Assembly (NCBI RefSeq): GCF_020911725.1
Contig: NZ_CP076620.1
Location: 1,368,501-1,432,500 of the forward strand
Direction of reading: 5' to 3'
From: Clostridium cadaveris
Lineage (GTDB): Bacteria > Bacillota > Clostridia > Clostridiales > Clostridiaceae
DNA: 64,000 bases
The translations under genes and the position numbers were made by a program. The first letter of the stretch is position 1; each line of letters opens with the position of its first letter. Positions 42,806-53,160 of the stretch are shown here, in pieces. A model generated the notes under the pieces. It was given only the letters and a program-made list of their open reading frames with translations, was not told where the DNA came from and did not search any database.

Positions 42806-45715
42806 ATGGCGAAGAAAATTGATATCCCAAAGGATAATAATATAATAGATGTAGCTATTGAAGAAGCTATGCCGGAAAATTATCTTCCTTATGCGGTAGA
42901 AGTTGCAAAAGATAGAGCTTTGCCTGATGTAAGAGATGGACTAAAGCCTGTTCACAGAAGAATACTATATGGAGCTTATTTATTAAAGGCTTTTCCAGAC
43001 AGACCTTATTACAAGTCTGCTAGAATAGTTGGAGATATATTAGGTAAGTTTCACCCTCATGGAGATACATCTGTTTATGATGCCATGGTAATTCTTGCTC
43101 AGGACTTTTCTACTAGGAAACCTCTTATAGATGGTCATGGTAACTGGGGAAGTATAGATGGTGATGGAGCTGCAGCTATGCGTTATACAGAAGCAAGGCT
43201 TACATCTATGGCATTAGAAATGATAAAAGATATAGAGAAAGATGTTGTAGACATGATTCCTAACTATTCTGAAACTGAAATGGAACCTAAAGTTCTTCCA
43301 GCAAGTTATCCTAATCTTTTGGTTAATGGAACTTTTGGAATAGCTGTCGGACTTGCAACTAACATACCTCCTCATAATTTAGGAGAAGTAATAGATGGTA
43401 CTTTAGCTTATATAGATAATAATGATATAGGTACAAGGGAACTTATGCATTATATAAAAGGACCTGATCTTCCAACAGGAGGCATTCTTATAGGAAAAGA
43501 CTCGCTTATAGCTGCATATGAAAAAGGAGAAGGAAAAGTAACTTTAAGAGCAAAGACCTCTATAGAAAAATTAGAAAATGGAAGACTTGGCATAGTTATA
43601 ACTGAATTCCCTTATAGGAGAAATAAAGCTAAGCTTCTTCAAAATATCTCTGAGATGACAGGAGACAAGAGACACTCAAAGGCTTTAGATTCTATAAGTG
43701 ATATAAGGGATGAATCTGACAGAACAGGAATAAGAGCTGTAATTGAGTTTAAAAAATCTGCTGACTATGATGTGGTAGATAAAGTTTTAAAATACTTATT
43801 CAAAAGGACAGATCTTCAGTGTAACTTAACTTTTAATATGGTTGCTATAGCAGATGGAAAACCTGAAACCTTGGGATTAAAATCTATTTTAAAACATTAT
43901 GTAAATCACAGAAAAGAGATAGTTACAAGAAGAACAAGGAAAGAACTTGAAATAGCAGAAAAGAGATTTCACATAGTAGAGGGATTTATAAAAGCCATAG
44001 ATATAATGGATCAGATAATAGCTACTATTAGAAGCTCTAAGTCTAAGAAAGAAGCAGGAGAGAATCTTGTTAATAAATTTGGATTTACTGCTGTACAGGC
44101 AGAAGCTATATTAGAACTTATGCTTTATAGACTAACTGGACTTGAGATAAAGGAGTTCCAAAAGGAACATAGAGAGTTGGAGAAGCTTATAAAGAAGCTT
44201 AAAGGTATATTAAGCAGCGAAAGCCAGCTTATGAAAGTTATAAAAGAAGATCTTCTTAGAGTAAAAAAAGAATATAATGATGACAGAAGAACTGAAATTA
44301 TAGAAGATGATAAGGAAGCTAAGATAGATTTAGAAGATATAATGGTATCAGAAGATGTGATGATAACTTTATCTAATGATGGTTTTATAAAGAGAATACC
44401 TTTAAAATCTTATAATAGATTAAACAGTGATTTAAGTGATATAGAATATAGAGAAGGCGACTTTGGAAAATATTTAATACCTTCAAACACTAAGGATGTT
44501 CTGATTTTATTTACAGATAAAGGTAATATGTATCAAGCTCGAGGTAATTCTTTGCCAGAATGCAAGTGGAAAGATAAAGGCGAAAGAATTGATAGCTTAA
44601 TTAGAGGTTTAGATTTAAATGAAGAGAAGATAGTTAATGCATTTTCTATAGATGTATTTAATCCAGATAAGTGCTTCGTTCTTATAACATCCAAAGGAAT
44701 GATTAAGAAAACATCTCTAGAGAAATTCTCAACAAACTATAGCAGGCTTTCAGCTTTAAAACTTAAGGATAATGACTCTCTTGTTTTTGTAGAACTTAGA
44801 GATAATGGAGAGGAAAGAAAAAATCTAAGGGTGAAGAGCAGTTTAGGCTTAGACTTCACCATAGAAGAGCCTGAAATGCAAATTGTTGATAGAAATATAT
44901 TGGGAAGTAGTATAGTAAACTTATCCTCAAAGGATTTTATAATAAGCGTTGAGATGGTAGAAAATATAGAGTTTTATAATTTTACTTTAGGCATAAATGA
45001 AAAAGGTATGATTAGAGTTTATTCTGGATATAAAAGAGACTCTTACCAAAAGGTAAAGGCAAATTCATTTAGTGATATACTGATATTCACCAATAGAGGA
45101 AATGTATATAAAATTAAAGGGTTTATGGTTCAAGGCATTAAGGATAATAATCTAAAGCTATGGGATTTTGTAGACTCTTTGAATGATGAAGAAAAGATAA
45201 TAAAAGTTGTAGAATTTACTCAATATAATGATGAGGATACTTTTGTATTTTTCACCAAGAGCGGTATGATAAAAAAGACATTTATGAAGGAGTTTGTTGG
45301 TGACTTCCAAGGAATACCTTGTTATAAGTTTAAAGAGGAAAGAGATGAACTTGTTGCCGTTGAGTATATAAAAGCGCCAGGAGGCGAAGCCTTAGTAATT
45401 ACAGAGCTTGGTATGGCAATACGATTTCCGATTGATTCTGTAAATTCTATGGGGAGAATAGCTACAGGAGTTACTGCTATAAGTCTTAAGGAAGAAGACA
45501 AAGTTATGTTTGGTTCAGTAATTTTAAATTCTTATAGTGATGATGATGAGATATCAGTTACGAGAGATAAATCCTATGTAACAATAAAAACTCAATATAA
45601 AGAAGAAAGAAATATAGATATAAACTTTATAAAACTTCAAAATAGAGCTGGAAGAGGAACTAGTATAATGACTATAGTTATGGATGACAAAATTATAAAA
45701 GTAGACATAGCGTAA
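42806..45715 (+). CDS. parC: DNA topoisomerase IV subunit A (ParC), long form
   Basis: This is the DNA-breaking subunit. The catalytic Tyr127 lies in AAMRYTEARL, and the HPHGDTSVYDAM quinolone-region helix has Thr88 and Asp92. The 969-residue chain is well over the usual 740-820; its C-terminal half has repeated beta-pinwheel strands (e.g. ITLSNDGFIKR, LFTDKGNMYQA, LITSKGMIKKT, FTNRGNVYKI). A canonical QRRGGKG is not seen; QNRAGRG occurs only about 25 residues from the C-terminus. The position next to parE and this missing box support ParC over GyrA. Confidence 0.83.
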   Translation: MAKKIDIPKDNNIIDVAIEEAMPENYLPYAVEVAKDRALPDVRDGLKPVHRRILYGAYLLKAFPDRPYYKSARIVGDILGKFHPHGDTSVYDAMVILAQDFSTRKPLIDGHGNWGSIDGDGAAAMRYTEARLTSMALEMIKDIEKDVVDMIPNYSETEMEPKVLPASYPNLLVNGTFGIAVGLATNIPPHNLGEVIDGTLAYIDNNDIGTRELMHYIKGPDLPTGGILIGKDSLIAAYEKGEGKVTLRAKTSIEKLENGRLGIVITEFPYRRNKAKLLQNISEMTGDKRHSKALDSISDIRDESDRTGIRAVIEFKKSADYDVVDKVLKYLFKRTDLQCNLTFNMVAIADGKPETLGLKSILKHYVNHRKEIVTRRTRKELEIAEKRFHIVEGFIKAIDIMDQIIATIRSSKSKKEAGENLVNKFGFTAVQAEAILELMLYRLTGLEIKEFQKEHRELEKLIKKLKGILSSESQLMKVIKEDLLRVKKEYNDDRRTEIIEDDKEAKIDLEDIMVSEDVMITLSNDGFIKRIPLKSYNRLNSDLSDIEYREGDFGKYLIPSNTKDVLILFTDKGNMYQARGNSLPECKWKDKGERIDSLIRGLDLNEEKIVNAFSIDVFNPDKCFVLITSKGMIKKTSLEKFSTNYSRLSALKLKDNDSLVFVELRDNGEERKNLRVKSSLGLDFTIEEPEMQIVDRNILGSSIVNLSSKDFIISVEMVENIEFYNFTLGINEKGMIRVYSGYKRDSYQKVKANSFSDILIFTNRGNVYKIKGFMVQGIKDNNLKLWDFVDSLNDEEKIIKVVEFTQYNDEDTFVFFTKSGMIKKTFMKEFVGDFQGIPCYKFKEERDELVAVEYIKAPGGEALVITELGMAIRFPIDSVNSMGRIATGVTAISLKEEDKVMFGSVILNSYSDDDEISVTRDKSYVTIKTQYKEERNIDINFIKLQNRAGRGTSIMTIVMDDKIIKVDIA

Positions 45716-45738
45716 AAAATAGTTTAGGAGGATGATTT

Positions 45739-46287
45739 ATGAAAAAGGTAATTCTATTTTTAGCTGATGGCTTTGAAGAAATAGAAGCTCTTACAGTAGT
45801 AGATGTTCTTAGGAGAGCTGGAATAGGTTGTGATACGGTGTCTATTTCAGAAGATCTTGAAGTCAATGGGGCTCATAATATTAAAGTTATTGCAGATATT
45901 AAGGCAAGTGATGTTAAGTCAAAATATGATGGAGTTATTCTTCCTGGAGGTATGCCTGGCACCAGAAACCTTCAAAGTAGTACTTGTGTTTTAAATACAT
46001 TGAAACAGTACTACGAGGATGGAAGACTTATAGGAGCTATATGTGCAGCACCTATAGTGTTATCTTCAGCAGGTATAGTCAAGGGAAGAAAAGTAACCAG
46101 TTATCCAGAATTTGAAAAAGAACTTAAAGAAGTTTGTTATATAGAAGAAATTGTTGTAAAAGATGATAACATAATAACAAGTAGAGGTGCAGGAACTGCT
46201 TTTGACTTTGCAGTTGCCATAATGAATTACCTTGGATACGAAAAACAAGGAAAAGAATTAAAATCTTCAATGATATATCATAGATAA
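45739..46287 (+). CDS. DJ-1/PfpI family protein
   Basis: The 182-residue protein has the DJ-1 nucleophile elbow AICAAP with its Cys and the paired Glu in LADGFEEIEALT. Members are described as redox-sensing chaperones or glyoxalase/deglycase-type enzymes (YajL, ThiJ). AGGAGG lies before the ATG, and it ends the selU-parE-parC run with a terminator. A role with the topoisomerase genes is not implied by the sequence. Confidence 0.9.
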   Translation: MKKVILFLADGFEEIEALTVVDVLRRAGIGCDTVSISEDLEVNGAHNIKVIADIKASDVKSKYDGVILPGGMPGTRNLQSSTCVLNTLKQYYEDGRLIGAICAAPIVLSSAGIVKGRKVTSYPEFEKELKEVCYIEEIVVKDDNIITSRGAGTAFDFAVAIMNYLGYEKQGKELKSSMIYHR

Positions 46288-46289
46288 AA

Positions 46290-46330
46290 TAAAAAATCAG
46301 ATTAGACATAAAGTTTAATCTGATTTTTTG
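46290..46330. terminator. bidirectional terminator
   Basis: AAAAAATCAGATTA pairs with TAATCTGATTTTTT. The stop of the convergent GtrA gene (46315) lies within it. Confidence 0.92.
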
Positions 46331-46752
46331 TCTTTAAATATTAAAAATTTGTTTATTAAAAAGCACATAACACCACCTAGAGTAAAAGATATGATCTTGC
46401 ATATATTCGCCCATAATACTTTGTCTAAAGAAAAGATATTAAAGGTAGTTAGAAGAGAAAAGAGAGGACTTTCAATTATTACCGAACCTCCTAATACTAT
46501 CATATATTTTAAATATGACTTCTCTTCACTTTTAAATGTGAACTTTTTATTTAGTACATATCCATTTAAGGAGTATAGAAGAAATGATATAATGTTAAAT
46601 GCCATAAGCAGTGGACCATTATATGTATTAAAGATTTTCATTAGAATATTTACTATAAGAAGATCTAAAATCATATTAGAAAGTCCAACTAAACTATAAG
46701 TTAATAATTGTATTAAAGATTTTGGTATTTTAAGATTAGTTTTAAATTTCAA
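46315..46752 (-). CDS. GtrA family membrane protein
   Basis: The protein has four hydrophobic spans and the GtrA features (LLTYSLVGLSNMILDLLIVN, LNGYVLNKKFTF, FLINKFLIF). GtrA-family proteins help move lipid-linked sugars across the membrane for cell-surface glycosylation. I set the start at TTG 46752 (145 residues), because GGTGAT lies four bases upstream; ATG 46764 would be at the very 5' end of the transcript predicted from the promoter at 46769-46796. No glycosyltransferase is adjacent. Confidence 0.8.
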   Translation of the reverse strand: MKFKTNLKIPKSLIQLLTYSLVGLSNMILDLLIVNILMKIFNTYNGPLLMAFNIISFLLYSLNGYVLNKKFTFKSEEKSYLKYMIVLGGSVIIESPLFSLLTTFNIFSLDKVLWANICKIISFTLGGVMCFLINKFLIFKDKKSD

Positions 46753-46768
46753 TTTTATCACCATATAT

Positions 46769-46796
46769 ATTATAATACAATTGCGGGATTTTACAA
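46769..46796 (-). promoter_or_regulatory. promoter of the GtrA gene
   Basis: On the minus strand TTGTAA (46796-46791), a 16-base spacer and TATAAT (46774-46769). The expected start point falls about on ATG 46764, so either the mRNA is leaderless or translation starts at TTG 46752. Confidence 0.6.
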
Positions 46797-46811
46797 CAAA
46801 GGAGATTGTAT

Positions 46812-48005
46812 ATGAAAAAAATAATATTGCCTAATGGGGTTACTTTTATATATGAACACAGGAATGGAGATTTAACTTCTTTTTCTATAGGTTTTGATGC
46901 AGGAGCTTTCATGGAAGATGATACATCCACAGGAGTAGCTCACTTTCTAGAGCATATGGTTTTTAAAGGGACTACTTCAAAAAGTGAAGATGAAATAAAT
47001 AATATATTGGATGAACTGTTTGTATTTAATAATGCTATGACCAATTATCCATATGTCATATATTACGGAACTACATTAAAAGAAGACTTCGAAAAAGGAT
47101 TTAAACTTTATAGTGATATATTATTAAATCCTACTATGAGTGAGGAAGGTTTTTTTACAGAAAGAGATGTGGTTATACAGGAATCTAAGGAATGGAAAGA
47201 AGATTTCGAGCAGCTTTTAGAAGATGAATTACTAGCTAATGGATATAGAACTAAGAGGATAAAAGATATAATAATTGGTAACGAAAATAATATAAGAAGT
47301 CTTACAATTGATGATTTAAATAAATTTTACAAGGAGTATTATGTTGCAAATAATTGTGTCATTTCCGTAGTAACGTCCATGGATTATGAGGAAGTTATAA
47401 AAATTATTTCTGATGTTTGGGCACAGGTACCTGTGAATGAAAAACTTAAAGCTAAGGATCTTAATGAAGCTATTATACCTAGAACTTTTGAAAAGCAAGT
47501 TGAAGGATTTTCTGGTGCAAAGATACTTTACGGATTTGATATAAGTTCTCTTTCACATAAAGAACTTAAAGCATTATACATATTTAATGCGTATTTTGGT
47601 CAAGGGGTAAGCTCTAAACTATATGATAAAATAAGGACAGAAAATGGTCTTAGCTATGATGTGTACGGAAGGATAAAATACGAGAAAAATATAGGGCTTT
47701 ATACTATATATGCAGGATGCGATAAGTCTGAAATATACAAGGTCAAAGAATTGATAGATTTTTTGCTTGACTCTTGGAAGGAAGAATTTATGAATATAAA
47801 ATCTATAGATATTTATAAAAAGAGAATTAAAATGAGAAAAGAATTTATGGAGGAAAGAACTATAGAAAGAGCTAAATGGCTTTGTGTAAATAATATAATG
47901 TTTAAAGATGATATGGAACTAGATATGGAAGATATAACTACAGAGCAAGTTATAGAAACTGCTTGTAAAGTCTTAAAAAAACCTATAGTTCAAATAATAA
48001 AATAG
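46812..48005 (+). CDS. M16 family zinc peptidase
   Basis: The 397-residue protein is a single-copy M16B-type peptidase with the inverted zinc motif HFLEH and the downstream Glu in ERDVVIQE; YDVYGRIKYEKNIGLY lies in the C-terminal part. Relatives process peptides or mitochondrial-type presequences; the bacterial substrate is generally unknown. ATG 46812 has AAAGGAGA upstream; TTG 46806 directly abuts it and is less likely. recJ begins 16 bases downstream. Confidence 0.9.
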   Translation: MKKIILPNGVTFIYEHRNGDLTSFSIGFDAGAFMEDDTSTGVAHFLEHMVFKGTTSKSEDEINNILDELFVFNNAMTNYPYVIYYGTTLKEDFEKGFKLYSDILLNPTMSEEGFFTERDVVIQESKEWKEDFEQLLEDELLANGYRTKRIKDIIIGNENNIRSLTIDDLNKFYKEYYVANNCVISVVTSMDYEEVIKIISDVWAQVPVNEKLKAKDLNEAIIPRTFEKQVEGFSGAKILYGFDISSLSHKELKALYIFNAYFGQGVSSKLYDKIRTENGLSYDVYGRIKYEKNIGLYTIYAGCDKSEIYKVKELIDFLLDSWKEEFMNIKSIDIYKKRIKMRKEFMEERTIERAKWLCVNNIMFKDDMELDMEDITTEQVIETACKVLKKPIVQIIK

Positions 48006-48021
48006 CTAGGAAGTGACGAAG

Positions 48022-49785
48022 TTGAAGAAATGGTACATTAAAAATAAAGGTGTAAATTATAATGAAATATCTAAAAGATTTAATATAAGCAACTTTTTAG
48101 CAAAGCTTATTGTAAATAGAGACGTTACAGAAGATAAACTTATAGAAAGCTTTCTAAATCCATGTATAAACCGCCTTCATCCAGCGGAAGAGATGAAGGA
48201 TGTGGAAAAGGCAGCTAAGATAATAAAAGAAAAGATACTTGAAAAAAAGAAAATAAGAGTAATAGGAGACTATGATGTAGATGGGGTCATAAGTACATTT
48301 TTACTTTATAGTGCATTAAAAAGAGTTGGGGCCATAGTGGATTATGATATACCAGATAGAATTAAAGATGGATATGGGATAAATATAGATATAATAAATA
48401 GAGCTAAGGAAGAATGTATTGATACTCTTATAACATGTGATAATGGCATAGCAGCAATAGATGAGATAAGCCATGCTGTATCAAATGATATGACGGTAAT
48501 AGTTACAGATCATCATGACATTCCTTTTATAGAAGATGATAATGGATGTAGGAGTTTTATGGTACCTAAAGCTCAATGTGTGGTAAACCCTAAACAGGAA
48601 GATTGCTCTTATAAATTTAAAAAAATATGTGGTGCAGCAGTAGCCTATAAATTTATAGAGATACTTTATAAAGAATTTTTAATACCTAAAGATGAAACTA
48701 TCAAATTTATAGAATTTGTGGCCATAGCAACAGTATGTGATGTAGTTGATTTAATTGATGAAAATAGAATATTCGTTAAAGAAGGACTTAAGATGCTCAA
48801 TAAGACAGAGAATATAGGGCTTAAGGCACTTCTTAAGATTAATAATATAGAAGATAAAACTTTATCGGCATATCATTTAGGATTTGTAATAGGCCCATGC
48901 ATAAATGCATCGGGAAGATTAGATAATGCGAAAAGAGGAATTGAACTACTATTATCTAAAAAAGAAGAAACTGCAAACAGATTGGCTAAGGAATTATATG
49001 ATTTAAATTCAGAGAGAAAAGATATGACTAAAGAAGGTGTTGAAAAAGCCATTGAAATCATAGAAAAAAATAATTATAAAGATCAAAGTGTCTTTGTTAT
49101 TTATGTTCCGGATATTCATGAGAGTTTAGCTGGAATAGTGGCAGGGAGGATAAGAGAAAAATATAATGTTCCTTCCATAATAATAACAAAAGCAGAAAAT
49201 GGAGCTAAAGGATCAGGCAGATCTATTGAAGGATATAATATGTTTGAAGAGCTATTGAAATGTAAAGATCTTTTGATTAAATTTGGTGGTCATCCAATGG
49301 CTGCGGGATTGTCAATCTCTGAAGATAGTATAGATTTATTGAGGGAAAGATTAAATAGGTTTTCACCACTTACAAAAGAAGATCTTGTACCTAAAGTTTA
49401 TTTAGACATGCAGCTTCCAATAAGGTCCATAAGTTATGAGATAATAGATGAGCTTCATGGGATAGAACCTTTTGGGAAAGCAAACCCTAAGCCTTTATTT
49501 GGGGAGAAAGGACTGAAGGTTATCAGAGCCAGTATATTAGGAAAAAATAGAAATGTATTGAAGCTTCAATTCTTATCAAAAGAAGGTTTATCAATAGAAG
49601 GAATATATTTTGGAGATATAACGGATTTTGAATATACTATTATGAAAAAATATGGAGAATCAGAACTTAGAAAACTTTATAATGGTAATAAAAATGATAT
49701 AATTTTAGATATAGTTTTTTATCCAGAAATAAACGAATTTAATGGGAACACTAGTATACAATTAATTATAGAAGATTTAAGATAG
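48022..49785 (+). CDS. recJ: single-stranded-DNA exonuclease RecJ
   Basis: This 5'-3' exonuclease acts in recombination and repair. The DHH-family motifs are VIGDYDVDGVIS, TCDNGI, VTDHHDIP and the DHHA1-region motif FGGHPMAAGLSIS. The length of about 587 residues is close to E. coli RecJ and shorter than the B. subtilis type. TTG 48022 fits the AGGA site at 48008 better than GTG 48013. It shares a transcript with the M16 peptidase gene. Confidence 0.93.
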   Translation: MKKWYIKNKGVNYNEISKRFNISNFLAKLIVNRDVTEDKLIESFLNPCINRLHPAEEMKDVEKAAKIIKEKILEKKKIRVIGDYDVDGVISTFLLYSALKRVGAIVDYDIPDRIKDGYGINIDIINRAKEECIDTLITCDNGIAAIDEISHAVSNDMTVIVTDHHDIPFIEDDNGCRSFMVPKAQCVVNPKQEDCSYKFKKICGAAVAYKFIEILYKEFLIPKDETIKFIEFVAIATVCDVVDLIDENRIFVKEGLKMLNKTENIGLKALLKINNIEDKTLSAYHLGFVIGPCINASGRLDNAKRGIELLLSKKEETANRLAKELYDLNSERKDMTKEGVEKAIEIIEKNNYKDQSVFVIYVPDIHESLAGIVAGRIREKYNVPSIIITKAENGAKGSGRSIEGYNMFEELLKCKDLLIKFGGHPMAAGLSISEDSIDLLRERLNRFSPLTKEDLVPKVYLDMQLPIRSISYEIIDELHGIEPFGKANPKPLFGEKGLKVIRASILGKNRNVLKLQFLSKEGLSIEGIYFGDITDFEYTIMKKYGESELRKLYNGNKNDIILDIVFYPEINEFNGNTSIQLIIEDLR

Positions 49786-49901
49786 ATATTGTGGAAAAAG
49801 TAAATTAAATATTAAAAAATATTAAATTTTTAGAGGGATTTGAGATAACTTATAGAATTAAATACATTAAAAGTAAAATAATTCTTTAGAGGTTAGGTAA
49901 T

Positions 49902-51953
49902 ATGGTTAATAAGTTATGGGTTAGATCCATAATGGAGGGTTCTCAGCAATACATTTACATCTTGGATAAAAATGGTAAAATTTTAGAGTGTAGTGATAAT
50001 GTTTTAGCTAGCTTTAATAAAAGAAAAGATGAAGTGATACAAAGGTATATTTCAGATTTTTTGGATTTTAATGAATTTTATCTTGAAGATGGTAAAAGCT
50101 TAAAAGAAGAAAACAATCCATTATACAATATAATAAATCATAATTTGAGTACTCGAAAAAGAATGGTAGTAAAATACTTAAATAAAACGTACAATTTAGA
50201 TGTTGTTTCATTAAGTGAAGACGGCGTAGAAATTGAAGGGATAAGCGTTATCTTTAATGATGTCACAAATTATAAGAATAAAATGGAGAAGAAGCTGAAA
50301 GAAAGGCAGAATCTTGAATTATTAAATACAGAGCTTCAATGCAAATGTGATGTTATTGATACATTAAGAGCGAAAGAAAAACAACATCTTTTGAATTTGA
50401 ATGATATATTGAAAAATATTTCAGAGGGAATTTTAGTTATGCCTAATATAGAAAAAACTAATTTTTGTAATAGTTCTTTTTATGATATTTTAGGTATCAC
50501 AAATCTTGATATAGAAAATAAAAGAAAAAACTTAGATAAATATATAGTTATAAGAGATGACAATAAATCATACAATATAAGACAATTTATAGAGATGTAT
50601 ATTCTTGAAAATAAAAAAGTTGTAAGAGACATAGTAGCTTACGTGAATCCACAAAATAAAAAAGGAAAGTACTTAGAGTTTAATGTAAATCCAGTTTATA
50701 ATTCTAATAACAAGTTTAGATATATGATAATAACAGTTAAAGATATAACTGAAATTAAGCAGCATGAAAAGAAACTAGAAAATGCTAGAGTGCTAATGGA
50801 AAGAATGGTATACACTATAGACGTACCTATGGCTATATTAGATTATCCATCTTTTTATGTAAAATTAGAAAATGAAGATTTTGAAAAGATGGCTCAATGC
50901 ATCTTAAAAGAAGAAAATACAACAATTTTAAACAATTATTTTTTAGATATAATTAGGAATGATATAAAAGAAGAATTTTTAAATATTTTAGATAAAGTAA
51001 TAAAGGAAAATAAAGAAGAAATAATAAATAATTTTAAAATAAAAGATAAAAATGGGGAAAATAAATTTTATAAGATAAAAATATCCCCTTATTTAGATGA
51101 ATCAGATGGAATAAAACACATATGCATTTATGGTATTGATATAACAGATGAAGTTAATACCAATATAAAGCTTCAAAATATGACTAAGATAAAAGATGAT
51201 TTCTTTGCAATTACTTCTCATGAGCTTAGGACACCACTTGCTATAATGAGCTCATCTATTCAACTTGCTAAAAACATATATGGAAAAGAAATAGGGCCTA
51301 ATATAGATAGAACTTTAAGTACTATTAATAATAATTGTAGTAAACTGTTAAAGCTTATAAATAATATCTTAGATATATCAAAGGCAGAAGCTGGATTTAT
51401 GGAAGTAAATAATTCTGTATTTGATTTAATTGATACAACTAATTATATAGTTGATTCAGTGAAATCTTATGCTACATCGAAAGGACTTTCAGTACAATTT
51501 TATTGTAGCCTAAATAAATATTTTGTGAATTTAGATAAAGATAAATATGAAAAGGTTATGTTGAATTTGCTATCTAATGCAATAAAGTATACTCCGGAAG
51601 GAGGAAACATTCATGTATTCTTAAATTTGGACAATAAGCACTTGTCTATAAGCGTAAGTGATGAGGGGGTTGGAATTCCTGAAGATAAAATAGCTACTAT
51701 TTTTGATAGGTATACTCGAGTTAACAACAAAATGTCAAACAAGTCTTCAGGAACTGGTATTGGACTATCACTTGTAAAAAAGTTAGTTGAAATAATGAGT
51801 GGAAATATATATTTAGATAGTATGGAAAATGAAGGGTCAACTTTCACTATAGAATTTATTCGTGAAAATATAGAGAGAGATGAAGGTGAATTTAAAAACT
51901 GTCAGTTAGACAATATAAAAAATAAAGTTGAAGTTGAGTTTTCTGATATCTAG
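49902..51953 (+). CDS. cytoplasmic PAS-domain sensor histidine kinase
   Basis: The 683-residue kinase has no membrane span. Two to three PAS-like domains cover about 12-425 (first YIYILDKNGKILECSDNVLASF), with a short coiled coil at about 125-160. The dimerisation/H-box at about 432 reads ITSHELRTPLA; the N box is LNLLSNAIKYTPEGG near 553, and G boxes SDEGVGIPED and GTGIGLSLVKKL follow. No response regulator is adjacent, so it is an orphan kinase; in clostridia such orphan PAS kinases can feed Spo0A, but that is not shown here. Confidence 0.9.
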   Translation: MVNKLWVRSIMEGSQQYIYILDKNGKILECSDNVLASFNKRKDEVIQRYISDFLDFNEFYLEDGKSLKEENNPLYNIINHNLSTRKRMVVKYLNKTYNLDVVSLSEDGVEIEGISVIFNDVTNYKNKMEKKLKERQNLELLNTELQCKCDVIDTLRAKEKQHLLNLNDILKNISEGILVMPNIEKTNFCNSSFYDILGITNLDIENKRKNLDKYIVIRDDNKSYNIRQFIEMYILENKKVVRDIVAYVNPQNKKGKYLEFNVNPVYNSNNKFRYMIITVKDITEIKQHEKKLENARVLMERMVYTIDVPMAILDYPSFYVKLENEDFEKMAQCILKEENTTILNNYFLDIIRNDIKEEFLNILDKVIKENKEEIINNFKIKDKNGENKFYKIKISPYLDESDGIKHICIYGIDITDEVNTNIKLQNMTKIKDDFFAITSHELRTPLAIMSSSIQLAKNIYGKEIGPNIDRTLSTINNNCSKLLKLINNILDISKAEAGFMEVNNSVFDLIDTTNYIVDSVKSYATSKGLSVQFYCSLNKYFVNLDKDKYEKVMLNLLSNAIKYTPEGGNIHVFLNLDNKHLSISVSDEGVGIPEDKIATIFDRYTRVNNKMSNKSSGTGIGLSLVKKLVEIMSGNIYLDSMENEGSTFTIEFIRENIERDEGEFKNCQLDNIKNKVEVEFSDI

Positions 51954-51990
51954 GTACAAAGTGATATAAACTTTGTGCCTTTTCTCTTGT
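51953..51990 (+). terminator. intrinsic terminator after the kinase gene
   Basis: GGTACAAAGT pairs with ACTTTGTGCC (one G-T pair), followed by a T-rich run. Confidence 0.88.
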
Positions 51991-52053
51991 AACTTAATGC
52001 TATTTTGTGGATAATATATATATTGGTGAAAATATAAGAGGAGAGGATGTCTT

Positions 52054-53127
52054 TTGAGTAAATACAAAATAATAATGACAGGCGGGGGTTCGGCTGGACA
52101 TGTGACCCCAAATTTAGCATTAGTACCAACTCTTAGAACACTTGATTATGATATTAAATACATAGGAAGTAAAGATGGTATAGAAAAGGAAATAATAAAT
52201 AAAGAAGGAATACCTTATTATGAGATTTCAAGTGGTAAGCTTAGAAGATATTTTGATTTAAAAAACTTTACAGATCCATTTAAGGTTATAATTGGGATAA
52301 AAGATGCTTATAGTGTGCTTAAGAAGGAAAAACCTAACATCGTGTTTTCTAAAGGAGGATTTGTTACTGTTCCAGTTGTTATAGCTGCTAAACTAAGAGG
52401 AATACCAATAGTTTGTCATGAATCAGATATGACACCAGGACTAGCAAACAGACTTACTATTCCATATACCACAAAGCTGTGCGTAACATTTCCAGAATCA
52501 TTAAAACATGTAAAAGGTGGTAAAGGAGTTCTTACGGGAACACCTATAAGAAAGGAATTATTAAAAGGAAGTAGAGAAAAAGGAAGAAGATTTTTAAACT
52601 TTGACGATATGAAACCTGTAATGATGGTTATAGGCGGAAGTTTAGGCTCAAAGGCTATAAACGGAACAATAAGAGAGTCACTTAATGAGATTACAAATAA
52701 GTATAATGTAGTTCATATATGTGGAAATGGGAATTTAGATGAATCTTTAAAAGATGTAAAAGGATATAAACAGTTTGAATTTATAAGAGAAGAGCTTCCG
52801 GATGTGATGGCTGTAGCTGATATTGTTGTATCTAGAGCAGGGGCAAATTCTATTTTTGAACTGTTAGCTTTGAAAAAGCCTAATCTTTTAATACCGCTTT
52901 CAAGAAATTCTAGCAGAGGAGATCAGATTTTAAATGCAGCTTCCTTTGAAAAAAGTGGATATAGCATGGTTATTCAAGAAGAGGATTTAAAGAAGGAAAG
53001 TCTTTTAAAGGCTTTAGATGAACTAAATAAAAATAGAGTTAAATATATAAAGAATATGGATAATAGTACTATAGGGAATGGAGTAGATGCTATTATTTCT
53101 GTAATTAGGGATAATACAAAAAAATAG
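52054..53127 (+). CDS. murG: undecaprenyl-PP-MurNAc-pentapeptide GlcNAc transferase
   Basis: It makes lipid II from lipid I at the inner face of the membrane. The family loops are [16 protein letters not shown] at the N-terminus, [16 protein letters not shown] and [23 protein letters not shown]. The 357-residue length is normal. It starts at TTG with a GGAG-containing site upstream. It stands alone, away from a division/cell wall cluster, as known for some clostridia. Confidence 0.94.
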   Translation: MSKYKIIMTGGGSAGHVTPNLALVPTLRTLDYDIKYIGSKDGIEKEIINKEGIPYYEISSGKLRRYFDLKNFTDPFKVIIGIKDAYSVLKKEKPNIVFSKGGFVTVPVVIAAKLRGIPIVCHESDMTPGLANRLTIPYTTKLCVTFPESLKHVKGGKGVLTGTPIRKELLKGSREKGRRFLNFDDMKPVMMVIGGSLGSKAINGTIRESLNEITNKYNVVHICGNGNLDESLKDVKGYKQFEFIREELPDVMAVADIVVSRAGANSIFELLALKKPNLLIPLSRNSSRGDQILNAASFEKSGYSMVIQEEDLKKESLLKALDELNKNRVKYIKNMDNSTIGNGVDAIISVIRDNTKK

Positions 53128-53160
53128 ATTTACCTATAATAGTATCTGTATCTTAGGGAA

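Noticed and set aside
46328-46699. 123-codon plus-strand frame
   Set aside because: It is antisense to the GtrA gene, whose membrane spans and motifs are clear. It begins in a terminator.
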